Below are positions 38,240 through 47,461 of a stretch of DNA of 64,000 nt, one piece after another (within the stretch, counting starts at the first letter, position 1; each line of letters starts with the position of its first letter). The DNA lies in assembly GCA_002332905.1 (NCBI GenBank), contig DDAM01000042.1, positions 21,756-85,755 on the forward strand, given 5' to 3'. Origin of the DNA: Firmicutes bacterium UBA2058. Its GTDB lineage: Bacteria > Bacillota > Clostridia > Tissierellales > Sedimentibacteraceae. Position numbers and translations under genes: made by a program. The notes under the pieces are model-generated. The model ran no database searches. It saw only the letters and a program-made list of their open reading frames with translations, and was not told the origin of the DNA.

Positions 38240-38782
38240 ATGAAAGCATTAATCTGCTATGACACGAAATATGGCTCTACCAATGAAATTTGTAAGTACA
38301 TAAAATCTGGTATAAAAATGGATACAGATATAAAAAAAGTGTGTGAGGTAGATTCATTAGATTATGACATTATTATTATAGGTTCTCCAATATTTATAGG
38401 AAAACCTATGAGAAGTATTGAGAATTTTATTATAAATAATAAAGAAAAACTTAGAGATAAAAAAATAGCAGTTTTTGTGACCTGCTGGGCTATGGCTACT
38501 AAATATGGAGATGCATCAAAAGAATTTTTAGATCAAATTAAAAAAAATCTTCCGCCTTCTGATTTAATTTGTGAAAAAGCTTTACCAGGCAAACTTTTAT
38601 TAGATAAGATTAGTGAAAAAGATAAATTAATCATGGGGCGACTATTAAGAAGAATTGATGCTATGAGTGGGGAATTTGACAGCAAAAAAATAGTATGGCG
38701 AGATGCTAGAGACAGAAGAACTGCTGAAGATTTTGGGAGTGAAATTGAAAATAGTTTTAAAAAAAAATTTAATATTTATTGA
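38240..38782 (+). CDS. Flavodoxin-domain protein
   Basis: 180 residues. N-terminal FMN-binding loop YDTKYGSTNEI and later IIIIGSPIFIGKP and AVFVTCWAM mark the flavodoxin fold; the longer C-terminus resembles the HemG-like branch. It probably delivers electrons to reduce the [4Fe-4S] clusters of the many radical SAM enzymes, and lies directly between two of them. A protoporphyrinogen-oxidase role is unlikely, as no haem genes are present. Confidence 0.88.
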   Translation: MKALICYDTKYGSTNEICKYIKSGIKMDTDIKKVCEVDSLDYDIIIIGSPIFIGKPMRSIENFIINNKEKLRDKKIAVFVTCWAMATKYGDASKEFLDQIKKNLPPSDLICEKALPGKLLLDKISEKDKLIMGRLLRRIDAMSGEFDSKKIVWRDARDRRTAEDFGSEIENSFKKKFNIY

Positions 38783-38790
38783 GGTATCTT

Positions 38791-40146
38791 ATGATTAAAA
38801 CTAATACTGATTATGACGTTGCAGTAATTAATTATCCGCTTATGGATCCTAGAATTAAGCCTGAAGATTACAGCTCATATATGAAACTTGATTATAAAAG
38901 TGTTGATCCATGGAGTGTGCCAGTTTATATACATATTCCATTTTGCTCAAATATTTGTAAGTTTTGTGTATACAGTAGGCAAATTCCTAGTTCAAAACAA
39001 ATTCTTGATGAATATGTTGATGCTTTAAAAAAAGAAATAAATCTATACGCTAAAACAGCATACGTTCAATCTCAAAAAATAGATGCTATTTTTATAGGAG
39101 GAGGCACACCTACAGTACTTTCCTCTTCACAATTGAAAGAAATTATTTCAGAATTAAAAAACAATTTACCTCTAGAAAATCCTGAAATTACAGTTGAGTG
39201 TAATATGTACAATGCTGATGAAAACAAGATTAGTTCTTTATATGAAGCAGGAGTTACACGTATAAGTACAGGAGTGCAAACATTTTCTCAAAAACTTAGA
39301 AATATATTAGAGATGAAATATACTGAAAAAGAAATTATCGAATGGATTAACATGGTTAAAAAATATCCATTCAAAGATGTTGCTATTGATTTCCTATTTG
39401 GTCTTCCAGGACAAACACTGGATGAATGGAAGAATGATTTACAGATTGCACTAACACTTCCTATTGATCATCTATCAATATATAAATTAACAGTTTTCTC
39501 TTATGTAAAATTATATAGTGAATTAGAAAATGGTACAATTCCTAATTTACCTCAAGAAGATCAAGTCCTTGAAATGTATATGGAAGCAGATAAAATTCTT
39601 AAGGATAACAATTTTATTGTACAAAGTAGTCAGGAATATTGTAGAAATAATAATAAATCACAGTTCTGGGAATTAACTTATGATGGATATGGAGATAATC
39701 TTTCTTTTGGTGCATTCAGTTTTGGATATATAAATGGTGTTAATTATCAAAATTTACAAAATCCTAAAGAATATATTTCTAAAGTCAATGAAGGAAAATT
39801 GCCAATTAAAATGGTAAGTCAAAAGATTACTCATGACAAGCTATTAGAACGTACTATGATGTTAAGTTTTAGAAGAAGTTTTATAGATAAGCAAGTATTT
39901 TATGATCAATATGGTAAGCATATGGAGGAAGTATTTGGAGATATCCTGATAGAACTCCAGAATAAAAACTATATATTTGACAATGGTAACCGATATGAGT
40001 TAACAACTTTAGGTCGCTATTATCAGGGAAGCGTAAGTGCAAAGTTTATGCGTTCAACCTTTGATAAAGTTAGTCCAATAAAGAAGAAAATTGCAGTTGG
40101 AATGCATGTAGTTCCGGATGCACTCGATGAAATGAAAGGAATATAG
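38791..40146 (+). CDS. HemN/HemW-like radical SAM enzyme (possible class C methyltransferase)
   Basis: Start ATG 38791 is preferred (GAGGT 8 bp upstream) over a TTG at 38779. The 451-residue protein has YIHIPFC with C52-x3-C56-x2-C59 (CSNICKFC), then FIGGGTPTVL, STGVQTFSQ, DFLFGLPGQT and a C-terminal HemN-like winged-helix region. HemN homologues in biosynthetic clusters often act as class C radical SAM methylases or cyclopropanases that use two SAM molecules. With no haem pathway nearby, that role is favoured here. It is 8 bp from the flavodoxin and 2 bp from a ketosynthase. Confidence 0.88.
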   Translation: MIKTNTDYDVAVINYPLMDPRIKPEDYSSYMKLDYKSVDPWSVPVYIHIPFCSNICKFCVYSRQIPSSKQILDEYVDALKKEINLYAKTAYVQSQKIDAIFIGGGTPTVLSSSQLKEIISELKNNLPLENPEITVECNMYNADENKISSLYEAGVTRISTGVQTFSQKLRNILEMKYTEKEIIEWINMVKKYPFKDVAIDFLFGLPGQTLDEWKNDLQIALTLPIDHLSIYKLTVFSYVKLYSELENGTIPNLPQEDQVLEMYMEADKILKDNNFIVQSSQEYCRNNNKSQFWELTYDGYGDNLSFGAFSFGYINGVNYQNLQNPKEYISKVNEGKLPIKMVSQKITHDKLLERTMMLSFRRSFIDKQVFYDQYGKHMEEVFGDILIELQNKNYIFDNGNRYELTTLGRYYQGSVSAKFMRSTFDKVSPIKKKIAVGMHVVPDALDEMKGI

Positions 40147-40148
40147 AT

Positions 40149-41366
40149 ATGGATAGTGTAGTTATAACAGGTATGGGAGTCATATCCTCTGCTGGCACAA
40201 ACCTTGAAGAATTTTGGAAAACACTATCATCTGGAACAATCACTTATAAAGAAATTGAAGAATATAAAGATGATAATAATTATCGAATAAAAATAGGTGC
40301 TCGTGTAGCAGATAATTCATGGCAAGTATTGGTGCCAAATCAATATAAACAAATATATGGCAAAGCATCTCAATATAGCATAGCAGCATCTATATCAGCA
40401 CTTGAAAACGCAGGATTAGCTATAGAAGATTTATCTCATTTGAGAGTAGCTATTGTTCTAAGTACTACAATGGGAGAAATTAATATTGAAGAGCAGTTAT
40501 CTATGATTAAGCAATGTGAAAATTATGAAAAAATTACAAAGGAGTTTCTTGAAAAGTATAGAACAGATAATATAGTATCTGCTATAAGTAATATTCTAAA
40601 TACTTCCGGACCAATATATGTTGTTCCTGCTGCTTGTGCAGGAGGCAATTATGCTGTTGGATTTGGTAAAAAACTTTTAGAGTGGGGTGAGGTTGACGTT
40701 GTAATAGCTGGTGGTGTGGATGTGTTTTCTAGAGTTGCATTTACTGGATTTCAAAGACTTCTATCACTATCACCAGATGTGTGTAGACCCTTCGATAAAG
40801 ACAGGAAAGGTCTAGTGGTTGGAGAAGGCTGTGGCATTGTAATAATGGAAAAATTATGCTCTGCAAAAGCAAGAAAAGCTCATATATATGGCGAAATCAT
40901 GGGAGTCGGATTAACGTCAGATAGATTTCATATGACATCACCACATCCACAGGGAGATGGCGCTGAAAGAGCAATAGCTTGTGCAATCAAAGAGGCTAAT
41001 ATTTCACCTGAAGATATAAATTATATTTCAGCTCATGGAACAGGAACAGTAGCAAATGATAAAATTGAGGTTAAAGCTCTTAAGGCAGTTTTTGGTTCAG
41101 ATAAAGTTCCACCAATAAGTTCTATTAAATCTATGATAGGTCACCCTATGGGTGCAGCTGGAGCTTTAGAATTAATAGCATCTATTCAAATGATGGAAAG
41201 AAGCATATTGATTCCTACAGTTAATTATTTACACCCAGATCCAGACTGTGATATTGACTGCGTTCCTAATATTGCACGTAAAGCAAATATTAATTTTATT
41301 CTATCTAATTCATTTGGATTTGGGGGACAATCTAGTAGTATTATTATCAAAAATGGGAGTAAATAA
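40149..41366 (+). CDS. Type II PKS/FabF-like ketosynthase (KS-alpha 1)
   Basis: 405 residues of the condensing-enzyme fold with the full triad: Cys163 (PAACAGGN), His296 (SAHGTGTVANDKIE) and His332 (SMIGHPMGAAGA). It would elongate an ACP-bound chain with malonyl-ACP. It is immediately followed, with no gap, by a KS-like protein lacking the active Cys, the classic KS/chain-length-factor arrangement, then ACP and dehydratase. Confidence 0.95.
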   Translation: MDSVVITGMGVISSAGTNLEEFWKTLSSGTITYKEIEEYKDDNNYRIKIGARVADNSWQVLVPNQYKQIYGKASQYSIAASISALENAGLAIEDLSHLRVAIVLSTTMGEINIEEQLSMIKQCENYEKITKEFLEKYRTDNIVSAISNILNTSGPIYVVPAACAGGNYAVGFGKKLLEWGEVDVVIAGGVDVFSRVAFTGFQRLLSLSPDVCRPFDKDRKGLVVGEGCGIVIMEKLCSAKARKAHIYGEIMGVGLTSDRFHMTSPHPQGDGAERAIACAIKEANISPEDINYISAHGTGTVANDKIEVKALKAVFGSDKVPPISSIKSMIGHPMGAAGALELIASIQMMERSILIPTVNYLHPDPDCDIDCVPNIARKANINFILSNSFGFGGQSSSIIIKNGSK

Positions 41367-42347
41367 ATGAAAAAAAATAGAGTGTATATAACTAGCTCAG
41401 GGGTTATTATTGGAATACAAGATGACAATATGCATAAAGATTTTAAAATAAAGCCTGAACAATACGAACCATTGCTTAAAAATTTTCAAACAAGAAATAT
41501 TGATAGAATTAGTAAAATATCAATAGCCGCTGCTGCTATGACATTAGCAAAAGCCGGTATAAACATTGAAAAAGATAGTATAAATGATTACATGATGATT
41601 TTAGGAACTCAGTATAGTGCCCTGGAAAGTATACATAATTATGATATGGAAGCTTTAAAAAATGGAGCGTTAGCTGTTAATCCAGGTTTGTTTCCGAATA
41701 CTGTTCTTAACTCTCCAGCATGTCAAGTAAGCATACAGTTTTCAATTGCTGGTCCTGTATATACCGTTTGCAATGGATTAACATCAAGTCTTGATTCTAT
41801 AGGTATGGGATACAATTTTATTAGAATGGGTTTATCGTCAATGGTCTTGGCTGGTGGTGTGGATGAAAATGCAGAGCTTCAAATCCTGATGAAAAATAGC
41901 GATAAAGGATTGGGAGAAGCAGGCGGATTTTTGATGCTAGAAAGCGAAAAAACAATAACAGATAATAAAAAACTTGCAGAAGTTGTTGGATATAAATCAC
42001 AAGCACTAAATAGAGAGCAGAGAGTATCTCTAACTGAAACAATTGCAAGTTTAATTATTGATACAGCAGAATATGCAGGAGACAGTTATTGTAAAATATC
42101 AAATATGAGTTTAAGTTCAGATTTTGCTCTACAAGAGAGTGAAAAACTTCTTGATGATATATGCAAGAAAATGAATTACAACAATTCAAGAGAATATATT
42201 GAAACAGATTGGATGGGAACTTGCGGTATTGTACAAGCGAATAAAGCATTAATAGATATAAATACAAATAACAAAAAAAATGCAATGTGGGTTTTGATTA
42301 ACACAGACAAAGATAAAGTTGCTGTTCTTATTTTAAAAGGTATATAA
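41367..42347 (+). CDS. KS-like chain-length factor (no active-site Cys), partner 1
   Basis: 326 residues. By alignment with FabF, the nucleophile position falls on Leu in VCNGLTSSLDSIG, and the second catalytic His region is replaced by DWMGTCGIVQAN, so it cannot condense by itself. The gene directly abuts KS-alpha 1, as CLF genes do. As CLF it would form a heterodimer and set chain length. The Cys two residues earlier (VC) might mislead automatic annotation. Confidence 0.82.
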   Translation: MKKNRVYITSSGVIIGIQDDNMHKDFKIKPEQYEPLLKNFQTRNIDRISKISIAAAAMTLAKAGINIEKDSINDYMMILGTQYSALESIHNYDMEALKNGALAVNPGLFPNTVLNSPACQVSIQFSIAGPVYTVCNGLTSSLDSIGMGYNFIRMGLSSMVLAGGVDENAELQILMKNSDKGLGEAGGFLMLESEKTITDNKKLAEVVGYKSQALNREQRVSLTETIASLIIDTAEYAGDSYCKISNMSLSSDFALQESEKLLDDICKKMNYNNSREYIETDWMGTCGIVQANKALIDINTNNKKNAMWVLINTDKDKVAVLILKGI

Positions 42348-42385
42348 ATTGTATAAAAATTAATTAAATTTTGGAGGTCATAATT

Positions 42386-42628
42386 ATGAACTGTGAAGAA
42401 AGAATCAAAGAGATAGTATGTGAAATAGTGGGTATTGGCAAGGATGAAATAAATCCAGATGAATCTTTTATAGATGACATGGGTTTAGATTCACTTAGAG
42501 CTTTAGAAATCCTTGCAGCAATAGAAAATGAGTTTAGTATCACAATTGAACCAGAAAGACTTCGAGATATGACAACACTCAATAATGTTATTAAGCTTAC
42601 CAATGAATATTTAGGTGAGAAAATATGA
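42386..42628 (+). CDS. Acyl carrier protein of the type II PKS
   Basis: 80 residues from ATG 42386, which has GGAGG 8-10 bp upstream; a TTG 15 bp earlier overlaps that site and is rejected. Carrier motif DDMGLDSLRALEILAAIE with Ser in DSL. It overlaps the FabZ-like dehydratase by 4 bp and is the obvious chain carrier for the two KS/CLF pairs. Confidence 0.93.
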   Translation: MNCEERIKEIVCEIVGIGKDEINPDESFIDDMGLDSLRALEILAAIENEFSITIEPERLRDMTTLNNVIKLTNEYLGEKI

Positions 42629-43071
42629 TTTCATTTGATGAAATTCAATCTATTTTAAAACAAAAATCACCTTTTATATTTGTTGATAGGGTAATTGAAC
42701 ATGAAAAAGGAAAGCGAATCGTATCCATAAAAAATGTAACTGGAAGCGAAATGTTCTCATCTTTTCACTTTCCAGATAATTCTGTATATCCGGGAATTTT
42801 TATAATTGAGTCAATCGCTCAAACTGCATCTATATTATGCTCGCTTGCATATGAGAATGAACCAATTAATCAACAAGTGCAATTTTTGGCACTGGGAGGG
42901 ATTAAACGTGTCAACTTTTATAAGCCTGTCAGACCTGGTGATACTATGAGGATTGAAGTAGAAGTAGTTAAGTTGTACCAACAGATGGCAATTGTAAAAG
43001 CTTGTGTGAAAGTAGATGATGCATTGATTGTGGAAGGACAATTGACATTCGGAGCGGTAAAAAATGAATAA
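42625..43071 (+). CDS. FabZ-like 3-hydroxyacyl-ACP dehydratase
   Basis: 148-residue hot-dog protein. The catalytic His48 (FHFPDN) and Glu62 (GIFIIESIAQ) are present with the FabZ spacing, after a SPFIFVDRV start. It would dehydrate 3-hydroxyacyl-ACP made by the ketoreductase at 52488-53237, giving enoyl-ACP. As no enoyl reductase is seen in the window, repeated cycles would yield a polyene. Confidence 0.94.
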   Translation: MISFDEIQSILKQKSPFIFVDRVIEHEKGKRIVSIKNVTGSEMFSSFHFPDNSVYPGIFIIESIAQTASILCSLAYENEPINQQVQFLALGGIKRVNFYKPVRPGDTMRIEVEVVKLYQQMAIVKACVKVDDALIVEGQLTFGAVKNE

Positions 43072-44239
43072 AACAGATGGGCATGATATATGTATTATTG
43101 GAATAGGTGTTGTTTCTGTGTTTGGCGATACTATTGAAGATTATTTTGACGGAATAAATAGTAGTAACAATGAAATTACAAAAATAACGGATAAACATAT
43201 ATTAAAAGATATTCAAATACCAGTATTTAAAACTGACTTCCAATCACAATCTGAAGAACCTGAAGATAGAATTTTAACTATGGGCAATAAAGCAATTAGA
43301 GCTGCTTTAAAAGATCGTAATTTTGATAATTATCCAAGTGCTGAGCGTATCTGTTTGATAATTGGATCAGGAATAGGACTGACAGATCAATATTATTTTG
43401 ATGAGAATAAGGCTAATGAAGCAAATTATTTCTGTTCTTTAGCGTACAAGCTATCAGAAATTACAGAACTAAAATGTGATGTAGTTTATATTGGAAATGC
43501 ATGTTCAGCTGGAAGTCAGGCTATTAGTTATGGTATGGATCTTCTTAAATCGAAAAGATATGATCTAGTAATTGCTGGTGGTATTGATATTATTTCACAA
43601 GCAGCATATGCAGGTTTCTTAAGACTAAATGCGATTGATTTAGATGGATGTAAACCATTTGACATAAGGCGCAATGGAATTGCAATTGGCGAAGGTGCAG
43701 TTTTTTATGTTTTAGAAAGAAGAGAATCAATACGAAATCAAAGAAAAATCTATTGCTCTCTTCCTGGAGCTGGTGTGACTTGCGATGCATATCACATTGT
43801 GCAAATAAATCCAGATGGAAAACAAGTTGTCAGAGCCATGGATGAAGCACTCTCTATGTCTCATTTATGTAAAAATGATGTTGATTTAATAGTTGCACAT
43901 GGCACTGGAACAATACAAAATGATAAAATTGAGTCCCAAATAATAAATCAATATTTTCAAAACCATGCAAATAATATATATGTTACAGCGCCGAAAGGTG
44001 CGATTGGGCATACAGGAGGAGCATCTGGAGCCTTTGGGGTTCTGGTAGCAATAGGTGTTTTTAAAAACAATATAATCCCACCTATTTGCAATTTAGAAGA
44101 GCAAGATCCTGTATGCGATGTTTTAGTTTCAAAATGTTGTATAAAGCATAAAGCAAAATTAGCTATGGTTAATACATTTGCATTTGGTGGAACAAATGTA
44201 ATTATTCTATGTAAAAATGAAGAACAGAGTGTGATGTAA
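43064..44239 (+). CDS. Type II PKS/FabF-like ketosynthase (KS-alpha 2)
   Basis: 391 residues with Cys147 (GNACSAGSQ), His279 (VAHGTGTIQNDKIE) and His316 (GAIGHTGGASGA): a complete condensing enzyme. It overlaps the dehydratase by 8 bp and the next half-size KS by 1 bp (TAATG). Two distinct KS/CLF pairs in one operon suggest either two chains or two elongation phases (initiation and extension). Confidence 0.95.
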   Translation: MNKTDGHDICIIGIGVVSVFGDTIEDYFDGINSSNNEITKITDKHILKDIQIPVFKTDFQSQSEEPEDRILTMGNKAIRAALKDRNFDNYPSAERICLIIGSGIGLTDQYYFDENKANEANYFCSLAYKLSEITELKCDVVYIGNACSAGSQAISYGMDLLKSKRYDLVIAGGIDIISQAAYAGFLRLNAIDLDGCKPFDIRRNGIAIGEGAVFYVLERRESIRNQRKIYCSLPGAGVTCDAYHIVQINPDGKQVVRAMDEALSMSHLCKNDVDLIVAHGTGTIQNDKIESQIINQYFQNHANNIYVTAPKGAIGHTGGASGAFGVLVAIGVFKNNIIPPICNLEEQDPVCDVLVSKCCIKHKAKLAMVNTFAFGGTNVIILCKNEEQSVM

Positions 44240-44766
44240 TGAGCATTGTAGTAACTGATTGGGTATATTTATTTGGAAGAAAATTTGATGAGCATGAGTT
44301 TTTGCACCGTGATTCACGATTAATGAGTGTGCAAACTAAAACTGTTATAAAAATTGCACAACAGCTTTATGCTAAGGTAAAGGGTAATGAGATAAATTCT
44401 GAAGATATTGGTATTGTATTTTCTAGTGATACTGGACCGCTTGAGTCTATATTAGAATACAATTCAATATTAAAAAATAAAGGATATATTGGTATCAATC
44501 CTAGTAAGTTTCCTAATATAATGTCAGCAACCGCGTTATCAAGAATAGCTATAGAAATTGGAGCAAAAGGACCTTGTGTGCCATTATTATCCTCTAAGAA
44601 CAATAAACATGCATTAATATATGGTATAGAGCAAATATCTGCTAAAAGATGTTGTGCTATTATGATTATTCATATAAATAAAATGAATGATTGTTTTGGA
44701 CTATTTATTGAAGATGAGTGCTCTTGTCATAGAAGAGGTATTAAATCAAAACTTGTTGTTAAATAG
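44239..44766 (+). CDS. Half-size ketosynthase-like protein (chain-length-factor-like, partner 2)
   Basis: 175 residues, corresponding only to the N-terminal thiolase half of a ketosynthase (IGIVFSSDTGPLESILEY; PSKFPNIMSATALSRIAIEIGAKGP). At the nucleophile region it reads CVPLLSSKNNKHALIYG, without a usable Cys in place. Short KS-N-terminal-like proteins of this kind accompany KS genes in aryl polyene-type clusters. It is coupled to KS-alpha 2 by a 1 bp overlap. It could be a degraded CLF, but the intact frame and operon position favour function. Confidence 0.72.
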   Translation: MSIVVTDWVYLFGRKFDEHEFLHRDSRLMSVQTKTVIKIAQQLYAKVKGNEINSEDIGIVFSSDTGPLESILEYNSILKNKGYIGINPSKFPNIMSATALSRIAIEIGAKGPCVPLLSSKNNKHALIYGIEQISAKRCCAIMIIHINKMNDCFGLFIEDECSCHRRGIKSKLVVK

Positions 44767-44846
44767 AAAAAAGTAAATAGTTAACATATAAAGATATTAT
44801 ATTCAAACATTGATGTAAAAAATATTGTACCAAAAGGTAGGTAAAC

Positions 44847-46157
44847 ATGAAGTTAGCATTGATTTCCCCAATTGGAGTTGGAATGGGCACAAATGAAGAA
44901 AACAAATATACAGCAGAACTGTACAGTAATCTTAGTGGGATAGATTCCTTAAGGGAATTAATGTCCTGCGCAAATTCTCCGTTACTTACAGTTGCTTCAA
45001 TATTGGAAAGCTTTTTCGATGAAATAGAGTATATTGATGAAGAGATTGAAGATATTGATTGGGAGAAGCAATATGATATGGTAGCTATGTCATTTATGAC
45101 ACAACAAGCAACCAGAGCATTTATATTAGCTGAGAAATTTAAGAAAAAAGGCGTTTATCTTATTGCTGGAGGTATGCATCCAACAAATTCACCTGAAGAA
45201 GTTCTTAAATATTTTAATACAGTTTTTATAGGAGAAGGTGAAATAACTCTTCCTCAATTTATGAGGGATTATCTTAACAATAAACCATTGAGTGTATATA
45301 AAAATACTAAAGAAATTAATATGGAAGAGGTTCCTATACCTAGATATGATTTATTAAAAATAAATAAGTATAAAACTATACCATTACAAATTTCAAGAGG
45401 ATGCCCTCATAACTGTGAATTTTGTGCTTCAACTAAAGTATATGGACCAAAATATCGTCATAAAAGCGTAGCTAAGGTGATGCGTGAAATTGAAATTATT
45501 CAAAAGTTAAAACCAAATGCACAGATTTATTTTACTGATGACAATATGCTTGTTAAAAAGAACTTCGCAATAGAATTGCTAGATGCATTGAAAGATAAGA
45601 AGATACGTTGGATGACACACACAGATATAAGTGTTGCTGATCAGGATGAAATTCTTAAAAGACTATTTTCAGCAGGTTGTCGTAAACTTGTTATTGGTTT
45701 TGAGAGCATTATTCCTGAATCTTTATACGCCGTTGAAAAATGGAAGTATAACCACATGAAAAGATATGGCGAAGAAATACAAAAAATACAGTCTTATGGA
45801 ATAGGTGTATGGGGAACTTTCATAGTTGGTTTAGATGGTGATGATAAATCAGTTTTTCAAAGAGTAGTTGATTTTACACTTAAAAACAATTTGTATGGAG
45901 CAATGATATCAGTTCCAACTCCATTTCCAGGCTCAAGTCTTCATACAAGATTACTAGAAGAAGGAAGAATCCTAACTACGAATTGGGGAAGTTATAGTCT
46001 TTGGAACGTGGTTGTACAACCCAAAAATATGAGTGTTGATGATTTAAAAGAGGGTTTCCGCTATGCACTGACACAGATTTACTCAAAAGAGTCCTCTGAG
46101 AAACGAATGAATTATTTTAAAAATATATATTTGACACTTAGGAGAGAGAAACGTTGA
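44847..46157 (+). CDS. Cobalamin-binding radical SAM enzyme, close paralogue 3
   Basis: 436 residues. B12 domain (LTVASILESFFDEIEYIDEE, AMSFMTQQATRAFILA, LIAGGMHPTNSP, FIGEGEITL), radical SAM Cys C186-x3-C190-x2-C193 (SRGCPHNCEFC), YFTDDNMLV, and the paralogue block GIGVWGTFIVGLDGDD, VPTPFPGSSLH, 'LTTNWGSYSLWNVVVQPKNM'. Predicted methyltransferase or related enzyme. It overlaps the next paralogue by 4 bp; the two look like a tandem duplication that has diverged. Confidence 0.92.
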   Translation: MKLALISPIGVGMGTNEENKYTAELYSNLSGIDSLRELMSCANSPLLTVASILESFFDEIEYIDEEIEDIDWEKQYDMVAMSFMTQQATRAFILAEKFKKKGVYLIAGGMHPTNSPEEVLKYFNTVFIGEGEITLPQFMRDYLNNKPLSVYKNTKEINMEEVPIPRYDLLKINKYKTIPLQISRGCPHNCEFCASTKVYGPKYRHKSVAKVMREIEIIQKLKPNAQIYFTDDNMLVKKNFAIELLDALKDKKIRWMTHTDISVADQDEILKRLFSAGCRKLVIGFESIIPESLYAVEKWKYNHMKRYGEEIQKIQSYGIGVWGTFIVGLDGDDKSVFQRVVDFTLKNNLYGAMISVPTPFPGSSLHTRLLEEGRILTTNWGSYSLWNVVVQPKNMSVDDLKEGFRYALTQIYSKESSEKRMNYFKNIYLTLRREKR

Positions 46158-47461
46158 AACGTCTGTTATTATTGGTTCCAAAATGTGATGGACCAACAGA
46201 AAATAAAAAATGGAATGAATACTTGTCTAATGATATTGAAGACTTAGTTACCCAAAACATGTGGAGAATCTTTACCCCTGGTGTTCTTGTACTTGCGAAA
46301 TTAGCTGAGGAAACTAAAATGTATGAAGTACAAGTTGTTGACGAGGAATTTCAAGAATTAGACATGACAGAAAAATATGAACTGGTTGCAATGTATACTG
46401 TTACACCGAATGCAAAAAGAGCATATAAATTAGCGGAATATTATAAACAGCAAGGTGCTTATGTTGTTCTTGGTGGAGTACATGCCACGGTTTGTTCCGA
46501 TGAGGCAATAAAACATGCAGATACGATCATGATTGGAGAAACTGAATATACTTGGCCTATATTTTTAAAAGATTATAAAATGAATATGGCTAAAAAAATA
46601 TATTCACAACCTTTAGGAGAAGTTGATTTAGATTATTCTCCTATGCCTTCATTCCATCTTTTACCTGAGAATGCACGAAAACTAGTAGCTATTCAAACTG
46701 CAAGAGGTTGTCCACATGGATGTAAATTTTGCAACCTACGTAGTTTATATGGAAAACAATATAGAACAAAAAAGATTGAGAACATAGATAAAGAAATTCA
46801 AGCTGTTAAGCAAATAAATCCACTTGCGATGATATATTTTACAGATGATAATTTGTTTTGCCATGAAGAACATGCAAAACTACTTATGCAAAAAATCAGT
46901 ACATATAATCTAACATGGTACGCTAATAGTGATATATCCTTTGGTGCAAACATGGAACTCATAAAAATGGCGTATAAAAGTGGTTGTAGACAAGTGCTAA
47001 TCGGACTTGAAAGCGCTAATTCTGCTAATCTCAAAGGATTAGATGAAAACAGTTTTAAAAGCCGCAACTATGTAAATTACAAGAGTTTAATTGAAAATAT
47101 TCAATCTTGTGGTATAGGGGTTATAGGAAGTTTTATTCTTGGACTTGATGAGGATAATGAAGATATTTTTGATAAAACAATTGACTTCATATTAGATACA
47201 AAGTTATATGGTGCAAACATTACTGTCAATACGCCTTATCCAGGAACTTTGAATTTTAAAGCAATGTGTGATGATAATAGAATACTAACATATGATTGGA
47301 ATCACTATACTATATTCAATCCTGTAATCAAGCCTAAAAAAATGACAGTAGAAAAATTAAACGAAGGATACTTAAGAGTTATGAAAACTATCAATTCATC
47401 ACAAAATATCAAAAACAAGATGAATTATTTTAAAGAAAAGTTGAGTAACAAAGAAAAATGA
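46154..47461 (+). CDS. Cobalamin-binding radical SAM enzyme, close paralogue 4
   Basis: 435 residues, TTG start behind GGAGAG. B12 domain (GVLVLAKLAEETKMYEVQVVDEE, AMYTVTPNAKRAYKLA, VVLGGVHATV, MIGETEYTW), radical SAM Cys C186-x3-C190-x2-C193 (ARGCPHGCKFC), YFTDDNLF, and GIGVIGSFILGLDEDN, NTPYPGTLNF. The C-terminus overlaps the HgdB-like gene by 4 bp (ATGA). Substrate unknown. Confidence 0.92.
   Translation: MKRLLLLVPKCDGPTENKKWNEYLSNDIEDLVTQNMWRIFTPGVLVLAKLAEETKMYEVQVVDEEFQELDMTEKYELVAMYTVTPNAKRAYKLAEYYKQQGAYVVLGGVHATVCSDEAIKHADTIMIGETEYTWPIFLKDYKMNMAKKIYSQPLGEVDLDYSPMPSFHLLPENARKLVAIQTARGCPHGCKFCNLRSLYGKQYRTKKIENIDKEIQAVKQINPLAMIYFTDDNLFCHEEHAKLLMQKISTYNLTWYANSDISFGANMELIKMAYKSGCRQVLIGLESANSANLKGLDENSFKSRNYVNYKSLIENIQSCGIGVIGSFILGLDEDNEDIFDKTIDFILDTKLYGANITVNTPYPGTLNFKAMCDDNRILTYDWNHYTIFNPVIKPKKMTVEKLNEGYLRVMKTINSSQNIKNKMNYFKEKLSNKEK

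Noticed and set aside
38791..40146. Coproporphyrinogen dehydrogenase of haem synthesis
   Set aside because: No other haem gene is present and the gene is embedded in the PKS operon; a cluster-specific HemN-like enzyme is more likely.
41821..42285. Minus-strand open frames inside biosynthetic genes
   Set aside because: They have no ribosome sites, show biased low-complexity composition and mirror strongly conserved + strand coding sequence.
44239..44766. Half-size ketosynthase as a pseudogene
   Set aside because: The frame is intact, translation is coupled to the KS and similar short KS-N proteins accompany KSs in aryl polyene-type clusters; kept as a gene.
44820..44846. GTACC-AAAA-GGTA hairpin before the radical SAM gene at 44847
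   Set aside because: Only 4-5 bp of stem in AT-rich sequence that overlaps the ribosome site; could be chance.
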